A model generated the notes under the pieces. The model had not been told where the DNA came from. It did no database searches and saw only the letters and a list, made by a program, of their open reading frames with translations. Shown here piece after piece: positions 26,370-37,153 of a stretch of 64,000 bases of DNA. How positions within the stretch are numbered: the first letter of the stretch is position 1; every line of letters starts with the position of its first letter. Source of the stretch: Hypericum androsaemum (Eukaryota; Streptophyta; Magnoliopsida; Malpighiales; Hypericaceae). Both the position numbers and the translations under genes were made by a program. The stretch lies in NCBI GenBank assembly GCA_963995505.1, contig OZ023195.1, forward strand, positions 1,942,109-2,006,108, in the 5' to 3' direction.

Positions 26370-27974
26370 GGAACCGTAGCATATCTAGACGCCGGTATGT
26401 ACGCATAGCTTTTCTGTTTTTGGCTAAGTAGAAAATTTTGTTAATTACTCAAATAGATTACGTCGAACGGAGAAAAAAAATAGAAATAAGGATTTTTCAT
26501 ATTTTTTATTTTAAAAAATAAAAAATAAAAAATATTTTATAATCCCTAAATAATCCAAAAATATTATATAAAATTACAAAATTCTCAGTATAATCTTATG
26601 ATAACCCTTACCCATTAAGGTTACCTAAAGTTGGATAAAGTGGACCGCTAGCTGGATGGAATGGACAGCAAGCAGCCAGCTACTAATATTTCTAAAAAAT
26701 AAAGAGATATTAACTATTTTTGTCGGTATACTGTGTTTTTACTTTTGCTAAACCTATCAACTCCTGACAATGGAAGTGCAATGGACCACCGACTATAATT
26801 CCTGATAATGGAAGTGAAGAGGCGACCGGTATTTGTCGAGAAAACAAAATTGTTCCTCTTGTTGCTCAAAATCAACTAAACAGTTTTCGATCATCTGAAA
26901 ATAAATTACTATAAATACTTGAAAGAATTTTACTAATTTTCAAATTTCATACTAGATTCAAATTTTGTTGAGAAAAGCTTTGAAGAAGGAAGTTAATAAA
27001 GGGAAATGTGCATAGAGGTTTTGGGGAAGAAGATAAAGCTTTCTTCCATTTTATGTGATAATTTCTTACTTACAAAATCGGAGGAAAAGACAGAAGAGGA
27101 ATAGCAAAAGACAAAGGGGAAGGGGAAAGCAAAAGGCATATTCCCTGGGTGTACAAATCCTAACAACCCGGGGATTTGTAATGATCTATTGGGACCCACA
27201 CGTCCCCTATTTTAATATTGTGGATTGAATCCGGAATAAAGAAAATATTTTGGACGGTTTAGAGTAAAGGGGGGATCGCACTGGCATATCCAGTTTATGA
27301 TACCGGCATGTCTCGGTTACGATACCGGCATGTCTCGGTTTCGATACCGACATGCGCCGTTATGTAATACTGGCATTTGTTTTTTGACAGCGGCATGTTC
27401 CGTTTACAATACTGGCATGCGTGGTTTTTTTCATTTTGGGCCCTGTATTTTAGCATTTTTGCAAAAAAGTCACATTGGCATTTCCCATTTAAGATACCGG
27501 CATGCCCGGTTACGATACCGGCATGTGCCGTTATGTGATAGCCTTTGTTCCGGCCTGCGATTACGATACCGGCGTGCGTGGATTTTTTTATTTTGGTCAC
27601 ATATTTTAGTATTTTTGCAAAAAAGTCCATGCGTGTCTTCACTTCAAATGGTTCAAAATAGGGGCATTCCATACCCAATCTAACCCCCAAGCTGAGCTGG
27701 CAAGATGCCCTTTTTCTCTGGTCATTTCTACGCCTCTTGTTGCTTGTAATCATCCAGGTATTTTGGTCGTCTGTGTGTGGCTTGGGTGTCCTGTCGTCTG
27801 CCCTCGTCACCCAATAATAAAGGATGCTATCGTTTGGTGCTGGACGAAGATGTTGCTTCAACGACATCAAGGTTGACATCAGATGATGTTGTATCAGAAA
27901 TATCATGATCTAATAAATTTGAATTAGTCGACTTAATACGTATCTGAGTTATCAGGTGATATAAAATTTAAAAA
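26370..27974. repeat. PGIP-unit 5' flank, orphan copy
   Basis: Blocks here match the sequence directly upstream of PGIP 3. 26,385-26,460 matches 56,285-56,375. 26,770-26,880 (GACTATAATTCCTGATAATGG then GAAGAGGCGAC) matches 57,765-57,865. 27,900-27,970 (GTCGACTTAATACGTATCTG) matches 57,970-58,020. The region between 26,960 and 27,900 holds a transposon-like insert. No PGIP follows; a TIR element begins at 27,975. This looks like the 5' side of a duplication unit whose PGIP gene is gone. Confidence 0.65.
27222..27682. mobile_element. TIR element with GGCATG minisatellite (block II)
   Basis: The left part reads GGATTGAATCCGGA then TTTTGGACGGTTTAGAGTAAA. The right end, reversed, reads AGATTGGGTATGGAATG then ATTTTGAACCATTTGAAGTGA, matching element I. 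The core at 27,280-27,580 is a tandem of GATACCGGCATGTCTCGGTTAC-like words. I could not find a convincing target duplication. No transposase is present. Confidence 0.6.
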
Positions 27975-29167
27975 GGTAAATTACCCTCAGGTCCTTGGAT
28001 TATAATTTTATCACTCGTAGGTCCTCATATTTTGAAAAAAATGTATGAGGTCCCTGCTTTTTAAGAAATATTGGTCTGAGGTCCTTAGTCACCGGATCTG
28101 AGATTTTCTCCGGCGGAGAGCCATCTGAAAAGACAAAAATACCCCTCCGTTCAAAACTCATCATCTTCAACCTCAAGAATTTCAAGAACATTCAACCCAA
28201 CCCATAAACAAACTCAAGAACATTTCAATTATCAATCAAGAATACCAAATTAACTTAACAAGCAACAACCCATTAAACCTACTCAATAAAATCTGGAAAT
28301 CAAAATCACCAAATCACCAAACCAGATCGAAATGGTTGCAGACTGTCAACTTAGAAATGGTTGCAGAGAAAGCAACATTCACAAAAGGATATGTGCCTAA
28401 ACAAGAGAAAAGAAGACCATCGGCCTATTTCCTTCTTTCTCCTTATATGGAGTTTCTTAACACGGGCTTCTTCCAGAGCACGCCCATCGTCTGCAGCCAG
28501 CGTCGAGGCCGTCGCCGTCGAGGAGGGTGAAGGGCCAGGCATTGAGGTCGTCTCCATCATCCTCCTCCAGCTCAGCCAACCGGACCGTCACCGCCATGGA
28601 CGTTGTCTACGCCTTCAAGCGTCAGGGCCGTCCACCTCTACTACATTTGGGTTCCCAGATCTGCGACTATTCAAAAGCACCCATATGGGTTCCAATGGAG
28701 ATGGAACCTAAGCTATTCCAGAGAGAATGAGAGAGAGAGACTGGGTAGAGGCAGCGACCTTCCCGAGGAGGCCGATAGGGTAGTAGCCATCGTTGGAGTC
28801 GAGCCTCCGCTCGGAGCTTCAGTCAATCTCAGCACCAAGCTCGTCGATGTCGAGTGCCAATTTGCTGGCGAGTGCCGTTGGAGTTCACCACTTACAGTTC
28901 AATGGCTCAAACCGAATCGATTTGCAAGGAAGAAGATGATGATGATGCAAGGAAGAAGAAGATGTTTATCGATCGATTTGCTTAAGTTTTGAACATAAGG
29001 GTATTATTATCTTTTCAGATGGCTCTCCAGGAGAAAATCTCTGATCTGGTGACTATGGACCTCATACCAATATTTCTTAAAAAATAGTGATCACATACAG
29101 TATTTCTAAAATACAGGGACCTGCGAGTGATAAAACTATAATCCTGGGACCTGAGGATAATTTGCCC
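27975..29167. mobile_element. Mutator-like TIR element with captured GC-rich segment
   Basis: Inverted ends of about 185 bp match: left GGTAAATTACCCTCAGGTCC, right reversed GGGCAAATTATCCTCAGGTC, then the shared inner word AGATTTTCTCC and GGAGAGCCATCTGAAAAGA. Flanking 9-mers agree at only 7 positions and are AT-rich, so the target duplication is weak. The centre (28,440-28,930) is GC-rich with several overlapping short frames and no recognised domain, as in Pack-MULEs. Confidence 0.75.
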
Positions 29168-29738
29168 AATAAAAAATAAATACTCAGTAGCACCTCCTAA
29201 TTTGATATTAAAAAAAATCAACAAACGTGCATGAATCCACAAAAGTTTACATGGATGAATATAGCGAATTTAACAAATTACCAAGTGCTATTTGGAATCA
29301 TAAGATATTATTTCTGGGGGCATTGTTGGATAAAGAATGTAGATGAGTCATAACTTTTGACTTATCAAAAGTCATAACTATGTGGATGTAAATCTTATTG
29401 GAGTTATTAAGGAATAATACACTGTAAATCTTATTGGAGTTATTAAGGAATAATACACTTTTACTTATATAAAAAAATCATAACGTTTGACTACTTTAAA
29501 AGGAAGCGGATTGGGTATGGATAGAGAGGCCCATTCCGTGTGGGACAGGATGAGATCTTAGCCGTCCGATTCATCTAAAAAAGTGTGCTCTTAAATCCAA
29601 CGTCGTGGGCTGTTCGCGTGGACTGAGGGGTAGTTCGGGTATGCCAACTCCTTTTTGCCACGTGTGCGACTCCAGTGCACGTGATTACACTGATTGCACG
29701 TGATTACACTGATTACTAAATGCATTAATATCCAACGG

Positions 29739-30463
29739 TAGGAATGACAATGTATAGGGTAGGGTAGGGTGTTAGCAGGACCCTACCATACCCTAGTTTT
29801 TTTAGTTGGACCCATACCCTAACCTCGACCCTACAAATTTGTTATTGTTAGATTCATACCATATTCTCCTGAAGACCCAGGGTCTGAAGGGTCCGACCCT
29901 TTAACGTTCTACTTTTTGATAATTTTTAATTAAAAATCAATTTCTATAAAAAATTTATATAAATTCATGACATCTACTACGTTACATATCAACATTCAAT
30001 GAAAATTAATGAAATATCAAATTTTATAATTTAATTTCAATATTACAAGATTTTTATTTCGAGTTTGAAGTATATGAACAATTCAATAATAGAAAAATAG
30101 AATATCGGCTTCTAGTGATCTATCATTCACGACATCTTCTAAGCTGGTTGTGTAATAACATAATATATGTGTTAAAATTAACCATGAAGTATATTATATA
30201 TATTATCAATATGGTGGAATTAGGGTCTAACTAGGGTCTAATTAGACAAAATTTAATATAGGATAAAAATGTAAGGGTATGGTCCGGCCCACAGGGTCTA
30301 ACTATGGATTCATACCCTACCCTAGACCCTACTTCTAATCATGGACCTATACCTATACCTATACATATGCCCTATCCTAGACCCAGTCAAAGTCAACATA
30401 TCATAGACTCGTACGGTAAGGTAGGGTCTGGCCCACAGGGTATGTGTATTTCTGCCATCCCTA
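29739..30463. mobile_element. hAT-like non-autonomous element
   Basis: The left end reads TAGGAATGACAATG; the right end, reversed, reads TAGGGATGGCAGAAATA. The 8-bp flanks TCCAACGG and TCCAACAG differ at one base. Subterminal regions are rich in AGGGTAGGGT and its complement (29,757-29,835 and 30,300-30,440). It is related to the element at 45,651-47,814. No transposase is present. Confidence 0.75.
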
Positions 30464-30609
30464 TCCAACAGATTATTTTATTAGCCACGCATTTAATATG
30501 AGTTCATGTCACTGATTTAATTTGCCACACATTTACTTTCTTGGAACACGCATGATTGTATTTAATTTTTTTATGTTCCCTTTCTTTTTTTTTCTTCTTT
30601 TTTTTATAG

Positions 30610-31360
30610 CCTAATGGCATGCTCGGCCATGTCTAATGGTAAATCCGGTTATGTCTAATGGCATGCCTCGCCTATGTCTAATGTTATGCCCTGACTAAGT
30701 CTAATGACATACTTGGCGACAGTGAGAAACAGTCGACAGATTTCGATTGAAGAGCCACAACTTCTTACTTCAGAGTTTCATTGAGGTAATTTTAGTTGCT
30801 GTGTGAAGCTGAGACGTATATCTACAATTTTGAAATTTATTCTCCAAATTTAGAGTGTAAAGATGTCAAAAATTCATTTGAAGTCAAGAGTCGACAGAGA
30901 TGCGGTCGACTAGTTTCTGTTAGGGAGCCACAACTTCTTATTCCGGAGTTCGATTGAGTTGATTCAAGTTGTTATGCAAAGATAAGACGTATTTCTACAA
31001 CTTTGTAGTTTATGACTTTTCTAAATTTAGAGTGTAAGGATGTCAAAAATATATTTGAAGTCAATAGTTGACCAAGTTACAAGTGGCTGGAAGGTGTTTG
31101 TCAAATGGCATGCCCAATTATAAATAAATGGCATGCTCACGTTCGATAAATTTGCATGCCCGGTTATGTCGAATGGCATATATCTGATTATTAAAAAATG
31201 GCATGCCAATGTTCGATAAATTGGCAGGCCCGCTTATGATAAAATGGCATGTCTGTTAAATATTTAATAAAACTTATAATAAATAATTTAATTAATTAAA
31301 TGACATATACAGTTATGTTAAAATGGGAGGTCTGATTATGACAAAATAGCATAACCTATT
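30610..31360. repeat. GGCATG minisatellite and 170-bp tandem repeats
   Basis: 30,610-30,720 and 31,090-31,360 carry words like ATGGCATGCCCGGTTATGTC. Between them, about 30,740-31,085 is two imperfect ~170-bp units, each beginning AGCCACAACTTCTTA and ending near GTCAATAGT/GTCAAGAGT. The same ~170-bp unit occurs three times at 44,385-44,905 and twice, inverted, at 49,330-49,677. Confidence 0.8.
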
Positions 31361-31783
31361 ATATTAAAATAATTAATATTAATTAATACTTGTAATAGAA
31401 AAATTAAATAATTAGTTAAATAATTTATCAGTTTGATTTGTTTCAACACAATATACGAATAAGTATAAGATTAAAAAAAGTTAGTGAACTCACGTGCGCC
31501 AAACACCCTCCCCTCCCCTCCCCTCCCCATTTCTCTCTCTCCCACTGTAACACGCATGTCACGTTTCCCAAATTTTGACTATTTTGTCCTTGTATCGGAT
31601 GGGTACTGAATTGGACTTTCCGTACCCAATCCAGGCCCATTTTAAAAGTCTATAACTAGACCAGCACATGTCAACACTTTGTATTCTTCCGACACTATCA
31701 TCATATCCTCCTGTGAATCCCATCCATCGGCTGTGATTGTCTTAGAACTTTTTTTTTTATGGCGAGTGACTGTCTTAGAACTT

Positions 31784-32272
31784 TTTTTTTTTTGCGAAAA
31801 GAAACTTTATTACTTAAAGAAACGAAAAAGTTACAAGAAGGGGGAAAGGAAACAGAAGAGAAGTCAATCACACAGGCCGAATAGGAAACCGCAAAACAGC
31901 AAGCCTATCGCCATAAGGAAGAACTCGACCCTACAAACTTGAGGGATAGCGAGGCCGATAAAGGAGCCAATGATCTAAAGCGATCATTTCTTCTATTTCT
32001 TCGCGTTCCTCTTCCTAGCCCGTGGGGACAAGTTGGAGGAAGATGTGTAGGGGTACCCACAGCACGGGTAGTCCAGGATGATAAATCAGCCGCGGCGCAT
32101 CAAAAGTCCACCTCATACTCCAGCCAACGTAGATCCTTACTGGCATAGGTAGTCCCAGTCTGCTTCCTCGCTTGAAAGCGAGTGTTCTTGGCAGGTGGTA
32201 GATGGGAGTCCTCCAGGTCCGACTGTGAATCCGCCTCGTCCGCCCAATTGTTCTTCATCTTCTTCGTAATCC
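31784..32272 (-). mobile_element. 5'-truncated copy of the ORF1-only LINE
   Basis: This 489-bp insert is flanked by exact 16-bp repeats GACTGTCTTAGAACTT (31,768-31,783 and 32,273-32,288). It has the poly(T) of a minus-oriented tail. It is the reverse complement of the 3' end of the element at 53,106-55,555. It begins inside the last ~57 codons of ORF1 (stop codon complement at 32,100-32,102), then runs through the 3' UTR to the tail. It has about 100 bases after the stop that the long copy lacks. Copy B of the surrounding duplication has no insert here, confirming the event. Confidence 0.9.
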
Positions 32273-32307
32273 GACTGTCTTAGAACTTGTGTCAAGGATT
32301 CTGCGGT

Positions 32308-32680
32308 TCATAAAATGGGCCGATTGAGATTCTGCAATTCATGAAATGGAGCCGACTGGGATTCTGCATTTGAGAAAATGGGACCCATCGGGATTATGCA
32401 TTCCGGAAAATGGGGCTGAATGGGATTCTGCAGTTCATGAGCAACCTGGAAGCCAACCGGAAAGAGGATTGCAATAGAGTCCTGACGCCAAACCTTGGGC
32501 TTGATTTTCATAACCTTGTAGTCGGCAAACCGTGGGCTTGAAGGCGTAGGGGGAGGAGGGACGCCTATGGATTTGGAGAAGTTCTTGCTCAAAAAGATGA
32601 ACCCCCACCATTGTCACAATAGCAGTAGCTGTAGGCTGGGAGCTCGGGTTGTTTGGGTGGTCGAGGCCTTCTATGATCAT
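32308..32680 (-). other. Gene-like fragment shared by copies A and B
   Basis: Minus-strand frames here match those at 61,104-61,559 (for example GLDHPNDPSSPPTATVTMVG and FADNKVLKIKPKIWRQDP in the latter). Frames are broken differently in the two copies. I do not recognise the protein. In copy B it lies inside a TIR element, so it is probably a captured gene piece. Confidence 0.4.
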
Positions 32681-32738
32681 CTTCTCTGGAATGTCGTCGG
32701 CATCAGAGATAGAAGGGAGTGAGAGAGGGAGGGGAGAT

Positions 32739-34459
32739 AAATTTATTTATTTTTTATTTTTTTAATAAGGGTATACAAATCATTTCCTTGATAAAATTAA
32801 CTGATGGTGTCATCGAACGACTTGAGAGTAACAATTTAAACAACATGCAAGGATGACAATATAATTTTTAAAAGAACGAGGATCACAATCGTAATTTATG
32901 CAAACATTAGGACCTGAGAATAGTTTTCTATTTTTATATTGTTGCGATGGTCGAGGGACCAGCCGAAGCAATTCCTCGGCATGACAATCATAGCAAAAGA
33001 ATTTGGGGAAAATATTGATAAGTTATTAAGATTTGATATAATGTACTTAAAAGTTTAATTTTTATTTAATAAGTCTATGAGTTTAAAGCAATCAAACTCA
33101 TTAATCACATAGATCAATTTTTATCTTAAATATCACATGAAATTATCAAAATAACCCTCCGTCAATTTAAAACTCTAATATTAAGATAAAACATATTAAT
33201 CACACATTCACATGAAAAACAAAGCTTGGACATGGTGCAGTATTAGAAAACAACAGTTGTACTAAAAAAATCTACACTCTATTAGACAAGTGTTCGAATG
33301 GAATGCGTACATATTACCGGATAATAGTGGTTGTAAATCATTTTAATATTGTACATGATTTGCATTCATTAAATGTGATCAAATATAGTGTTATGTTTTT
33401 CAATTTGCTCTTACTTTAAACAAACCAAATGTTCTCGCCTATACTGCTTGAGTTTTGATGCATCAAATGACATAGTATATTGGGCAGAGTAGCAAGACGT
33501 CTAAGACAAAAGTACAAAAACATATCATGTTAGAAGTTCACGAGTGAGAATATGTACACTGTTTAAGAATGAATGAATCATGCAGGAACATTCCTTCATT
33601 AAATTTATTTATTTTTTATTTTTTTAATAAGGGTATACAAATCATTCCTTGATAAAATTAACTGATGGTGTCATCGAACGACTTGAGAGTAACAATTTAA
33701 ACAACATGCAAGGATGACAATATAATTTTTAAAAGAACGAGGATCACAATCGTAATTTGTGCAAATATTAGGACCTGAGAATAGTTTTCTATTTTTATAT
33801 TGTTGCGATGGTCGAGGGACCAGCCGAAGCAATTCCTCGGCATGACAATCATAGCAAAAGAATTTGGGGAAAATATTGATAAGTTATTAAGATTTGATAT
33901 AATGTACTTAAAAGTTTAATTTTTATTTAATAAGTCTATGAGTTTAAAGCAATCAAACTCATTAATCACATAGATCAATTTTTATCTTAAATATCACATG
34001 AAATTATCAAAATAACCCTCCGTCAATTTAAAACTCTAATATTAAGATAAAACATATTAATCACACATTCACATGAAAAACAAAGCTTGGACATGGTGCA
34101 GTATTAGAAAACAACAGTTGTACTAAAAAAATCTACACTCTATTAGACAAGTGTTCGAATGGAATGCGTACATATTACCGGATAATAGTGGTTGTAAATC
34201 ATTTTAATATTGTACATGATTTGCATTCATTAAATGTGATCAAATATAGTGTTATGTTTTTCAATTTGCTCTTACTTTAAACAAACCAAATGTTCTCGCC
34301 TATACTGCTTGAGTTTTGATGCATCAAATGACATAGTATATTGGGCAGAGTAGCAAGACGTCTAAGACAAAAGTACAAAAACATATCATGTTAGAAGTTC
34401 ACGAGTGAGAATATGTACTGTTTAAGAATGAATGAATCATGCAGGAACATTCCTTCATT
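32739..34459. repeat. Two tandem ~860-bp units
   Basis: 32,739-33,600 and 33,601-34,459 are nearly identical. I noticed only a handful of differences, for example CATTTCCTTGAT against CATTCCTTGAT, and TACACTGTTT against TACTGTTT. The related copy B (61,490-62,405) has a single unit, so the doubling happened after the larger duplication. It could also be an assembly artefact. No gene lies in the unit. Confidence 0.9.
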
Positions 34460-35177
34460 AGATTGGTCGTAATGTCTCTGGATTGTGTCTCTCCCGCCTT
34501 CGTTTGTCTAACTTTCTTACTCTTACTTTGAACATTTTATGTATCTCAGACAACCAAGCGGTCGTAATGTCTTTGGGGCAGCTGTTTTAAAGAGTTCTAA
34601 AGTTAGTGGATATTTTGGTAATCTTATGTATAATTGGAGATGTAAATTGATCAAGAAGACTAACAAATTCGATCTTTTAAAACTTAGCGATTAATTAACT
34701 ATGGTCTAGATTTCTCAGTATAACATCAGAAACCTTAAGAACTTATGAGCTTCTTTCAAATAATTTTATGTTTACCTTGTATCTACAGCAATTATTTAGT
34801 ATCAACAGTAAAATTTAGACAACGATTAAATAGATTATAAATCTTTGGAATCACAAATTTAGCTCTACAATTGATAACATCGGATCAACGACAATAAGAA
34901 TTCACAAAATGGGGTCCTAATATATTGTGCATTTTCGACACAGCATTATAATTGTATGTGACGACGCAGTAGGTATTTAGCTCTACTAAAAGAGAGGTAC
35001 AAGAAATACGATAACAAATTTTTTGAGCTAAGAAAACGTAGATAACTTCATTTTTAAAAGTTTAAATATTTTTGTGATTGTTGTTGTCTTGTAAGGGATA
35101 GATACGTTTTGGACGAGGTTGGCTGTTTTCAGTGATATGGTTAACAAGCAGAGCAGCTATTGGAATAAGTGATGGTT

Positions 35178-35335
35178 AACAATAGGCAGCGTGGGTGAGA
35201 TCCCTGAAGGGGGCAGGCTTCAAAGCTTTTGGACACGCACGGTTACCTGAAAAAAAATGCTTGTGTGTGGCTCCACTTTCGGCTCGCCAAGGAGCTGCCG
35301 GAATTTAATGGAGGGACTTGTTTATAGTAGCCTCC
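35178..35335 (+). pseudogene. PGIP 3'-end fragment, copy A
   Basis: The words GTGGGTGAGATCCCTGAAGG (for CGEIPEGG), CTTCAAAGCTTTT, and TGCTTGTGTG-GGCTCCACTT (for KCLCGAPL) match the last ~45 codons of PGIP 2 and 3, and the match extends into the 3' UTR (GGAATTTAATGGAGGGACTTG). A frame change and a stop interrupt it after TVT. Everything upstream of about the last repeat is missing. The same break is seen at 63.35 kb. Confidence 0.85.
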
Positions 35336-35614
35336 ATCCCAAGACATTGAAATCCTATGCGCAAATTCAATTGCTAAAGAAAGGTCGCTTGGCAACTTCA
35401 CGAGCCACAACCATTTCTGATTTTGACGATTTCCGATTTGGTCAGCAAACATTACGAATTCTGCAATTCAGCTCGAAATAGTTTCGAATTTCTACAATTA
35501 CATCCCTCCGAGGCATTTTAGCTCCAACTCACCCACAAGCCAAAAAAAAACTGATAAATCCCTGTGAAACCGTAACCACTGAACTTTTGCTCTAATATTA
35601 TAAGAAAAATGTGG

Positions 35615-36631
35615 TGTTGGGTATGGAGCCTGAGTACGAGTGAAGTATTCGGATGGCTCGAGTGAAGAGCCTTGAGAATGGTCCGAGAGTTGATCGATTG
35701 GGTTTGAAGCCCGAGGACGCTCGGGAAATCAATCGAGTCAAGAGTCGAGTGAAGACGTTAAGGACATCCGAGGAGTCGTGCGGTTCGAGTGAAGAGCTTG
35801 AGGATGATCGGGGTGACAATCAGGTCAAGAGACGAAGCCGAAAAAAAGCTTTGTGAAGAAGCTGAAGGGTTGGTGCCCGCCAACTACTGTTCACCCGAAA
35901 ATGCCTGGAACTCTTTTGGCGCCCGCCATTGAGTCCGGAAATGCACATTTTGGTGGACCAAAATGTCCCTCCCGACCGCAAATAGTTCCCTAGGTTGTGG
36001 ACACTATAAATATCCATTCTTGACCTCCAAGGAAGGTAGGCAAAAAGGCTCTCCAAGTGAAGGAGAGATCAAGTGCCTACTTCTCCAAAGAGAAAGAGAG
36101 AAGAGGAAAAGAGGTGGTGCTCTCCAAGTGAACGAGTGTGCCCCCAAAGGTGCCCAACCCAAGTGAAGGATTGCTTCCAAGTGAAGGATTGCTTCCAAGT
36201 GAAGGAGGAGGAGAAGAAGAAGAAGGCCAAACCCAAGTGAAGGGTGGCCACTCCAAGTGATGGAGATGAAGAAGAAGAAGAAGGCCAAACCCAAGTCAAG
36301 GGTAGCCCCCTCCAAGTGAAGGAGGAAGAGAGCTCCCAATAGTGTGGGTAGTCTCAAGCGTATGGGAGGAGGAGAGAGTGAGCCAAGTGTGTTGGCATCT
36401 ATTGTAGAGTGAGTGAAGCTCATGTGCGAGAAGTTAGTAGAATCTTTCCTGGCTTGGAAGCCTCCGGATGTAGATTGTTGTGGATCGAACCAGGTAACCA
36501 AATTTTTGTGTCCCTCCTTGTGCTTCCTTTGTGTTTGTGTGTTCATTCTTCTCGTGGTGTTGTTGTTTGCTTGTGTGTATTTCCGTTGCGTTGCTTGGTC
36601 CCCGTAGATGGAACGAATTATTTCTCCAACA
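35615..36631 (+). mobile_element. Solo LTR, 1,017 bp
   Basis: It starts TGTTGGGTATGG and ends TTTCTCCAACA, with flanking 5-mers TGTGG and TGTGA. Copy B (around 63,785-63,800) lacks it, giving the empty site. No internal domain lies beside it, so the LTRs have recombined. A run of CCAAGTGAAGGA-like units at about 36,050-36,340 forms an internal minisatellite. The overlapping 180-codon minus frame is a by-product of those repeats. The superfamily (copia or gypsy) is not determined. Confidence 0.85.
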
Positions 36632-36748
36632 TGTGAGGTGGAAAGTGACTGGATTCAAAATTTACTTACACAAATTTACTTATAAAAAAATCCCCTTGGA
36701 ATTGTAATAAATTTAACACCAAAACACCGCAATTCAATAAAATAAATT

Positions 36749-37153
36749 GCAACTCATCAATCTTAGAAGAGACGCACTCCACCCCTCGCTCTTCCTCCTT
36801 TACCTTGTCACGATTCGATTAAAATTGTCCAACCGATAGTTCCGAAATCAGAGGTTTCAATAATTGGAACCGAACCGTGGTTGAAGTTTTTTGAATGTCC
36901 CAAAATTTTCCTAGAATATTTCGATTTTAAGGAACCGCCTTAACTATGGAATCAGCGATTCCGACACTTCGGAAATGTAGAAGCGGATCAGATTTTGATC
37001 CCTTTGGAATTAAACCCAAAAAAATTTGAACCACCTATTCCGTGAACTGTTCCACCTTTTGAGAAGAATCTGGGTTCCATATTTATCTTTACCATGCCCT
37101 CTGATCACCTCAATTTCTTTTTGCCCTCTTCCTTTCTGTGCCCTACTCCCTAA
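36749..37153. other. AT-rich intergenic sequence
   Basis: No gene is seen. The stretch separates duplication copy A from the next TIR element. Confidence 0.45.

Larger units (their letters stand above)
29503..31639. mobile_element. Mutator-like TIR element with nested hAT and two tandem-repeat types (block IV)
   Basis: The left end reads GAAGCGGATTGGGTATGG; the right end, reversed, reads GGCCTGGATTGGGTACGG. Flanking 9-mers CTTTAAAAG (29,494-29,502) and TTTTAAAAG (31,640-31,648) differ at one base. Inside are a hAT-like element (29,739-30,463), GGCATG minisatellite blocks (30,610-30,720 and 31,090-31,360), and two ~170-bp tandem repeats. No coding capacity is visible. Confidence 0.75.
31704..36748. 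repeat. PGIP duplication unit, copy A
   Basis: From TCCTCCTGTGAATCCCATCC (about 31,704) to CACCGCAATTCAATAAA (about 36,748), this aligns with 61,040-63,898. Differences are explained by three later events in copy A: a LINE insertion (31,784-32,272), an ~860-bp tandem duplication, and a solo LTR (35,615-36,631). It includes a decayed PGIP 3' end at about 35,178-35,335, but no full PGIP precedes it. Confidence 0.85.

Noticed and set aside
27295..27906. 203-codon minus-strand frame with repeating HAGI/MPV words
   Set aside because: It is generated by the GGCATG minisatellite in element II.
29757..29835. Telomere-like AGGGTAGGGTAGGGT
   Set aside because: The repeat is short, not the plant TTTAGGG type, and forms the subterminal part of a hAT-like element.
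36004..36546. 180-codon minus-strand frame with Ser/Leu/His repeats
   Set aside because: It is antisense to the CCAAGTGAAGGA repeat within a solo LTR.
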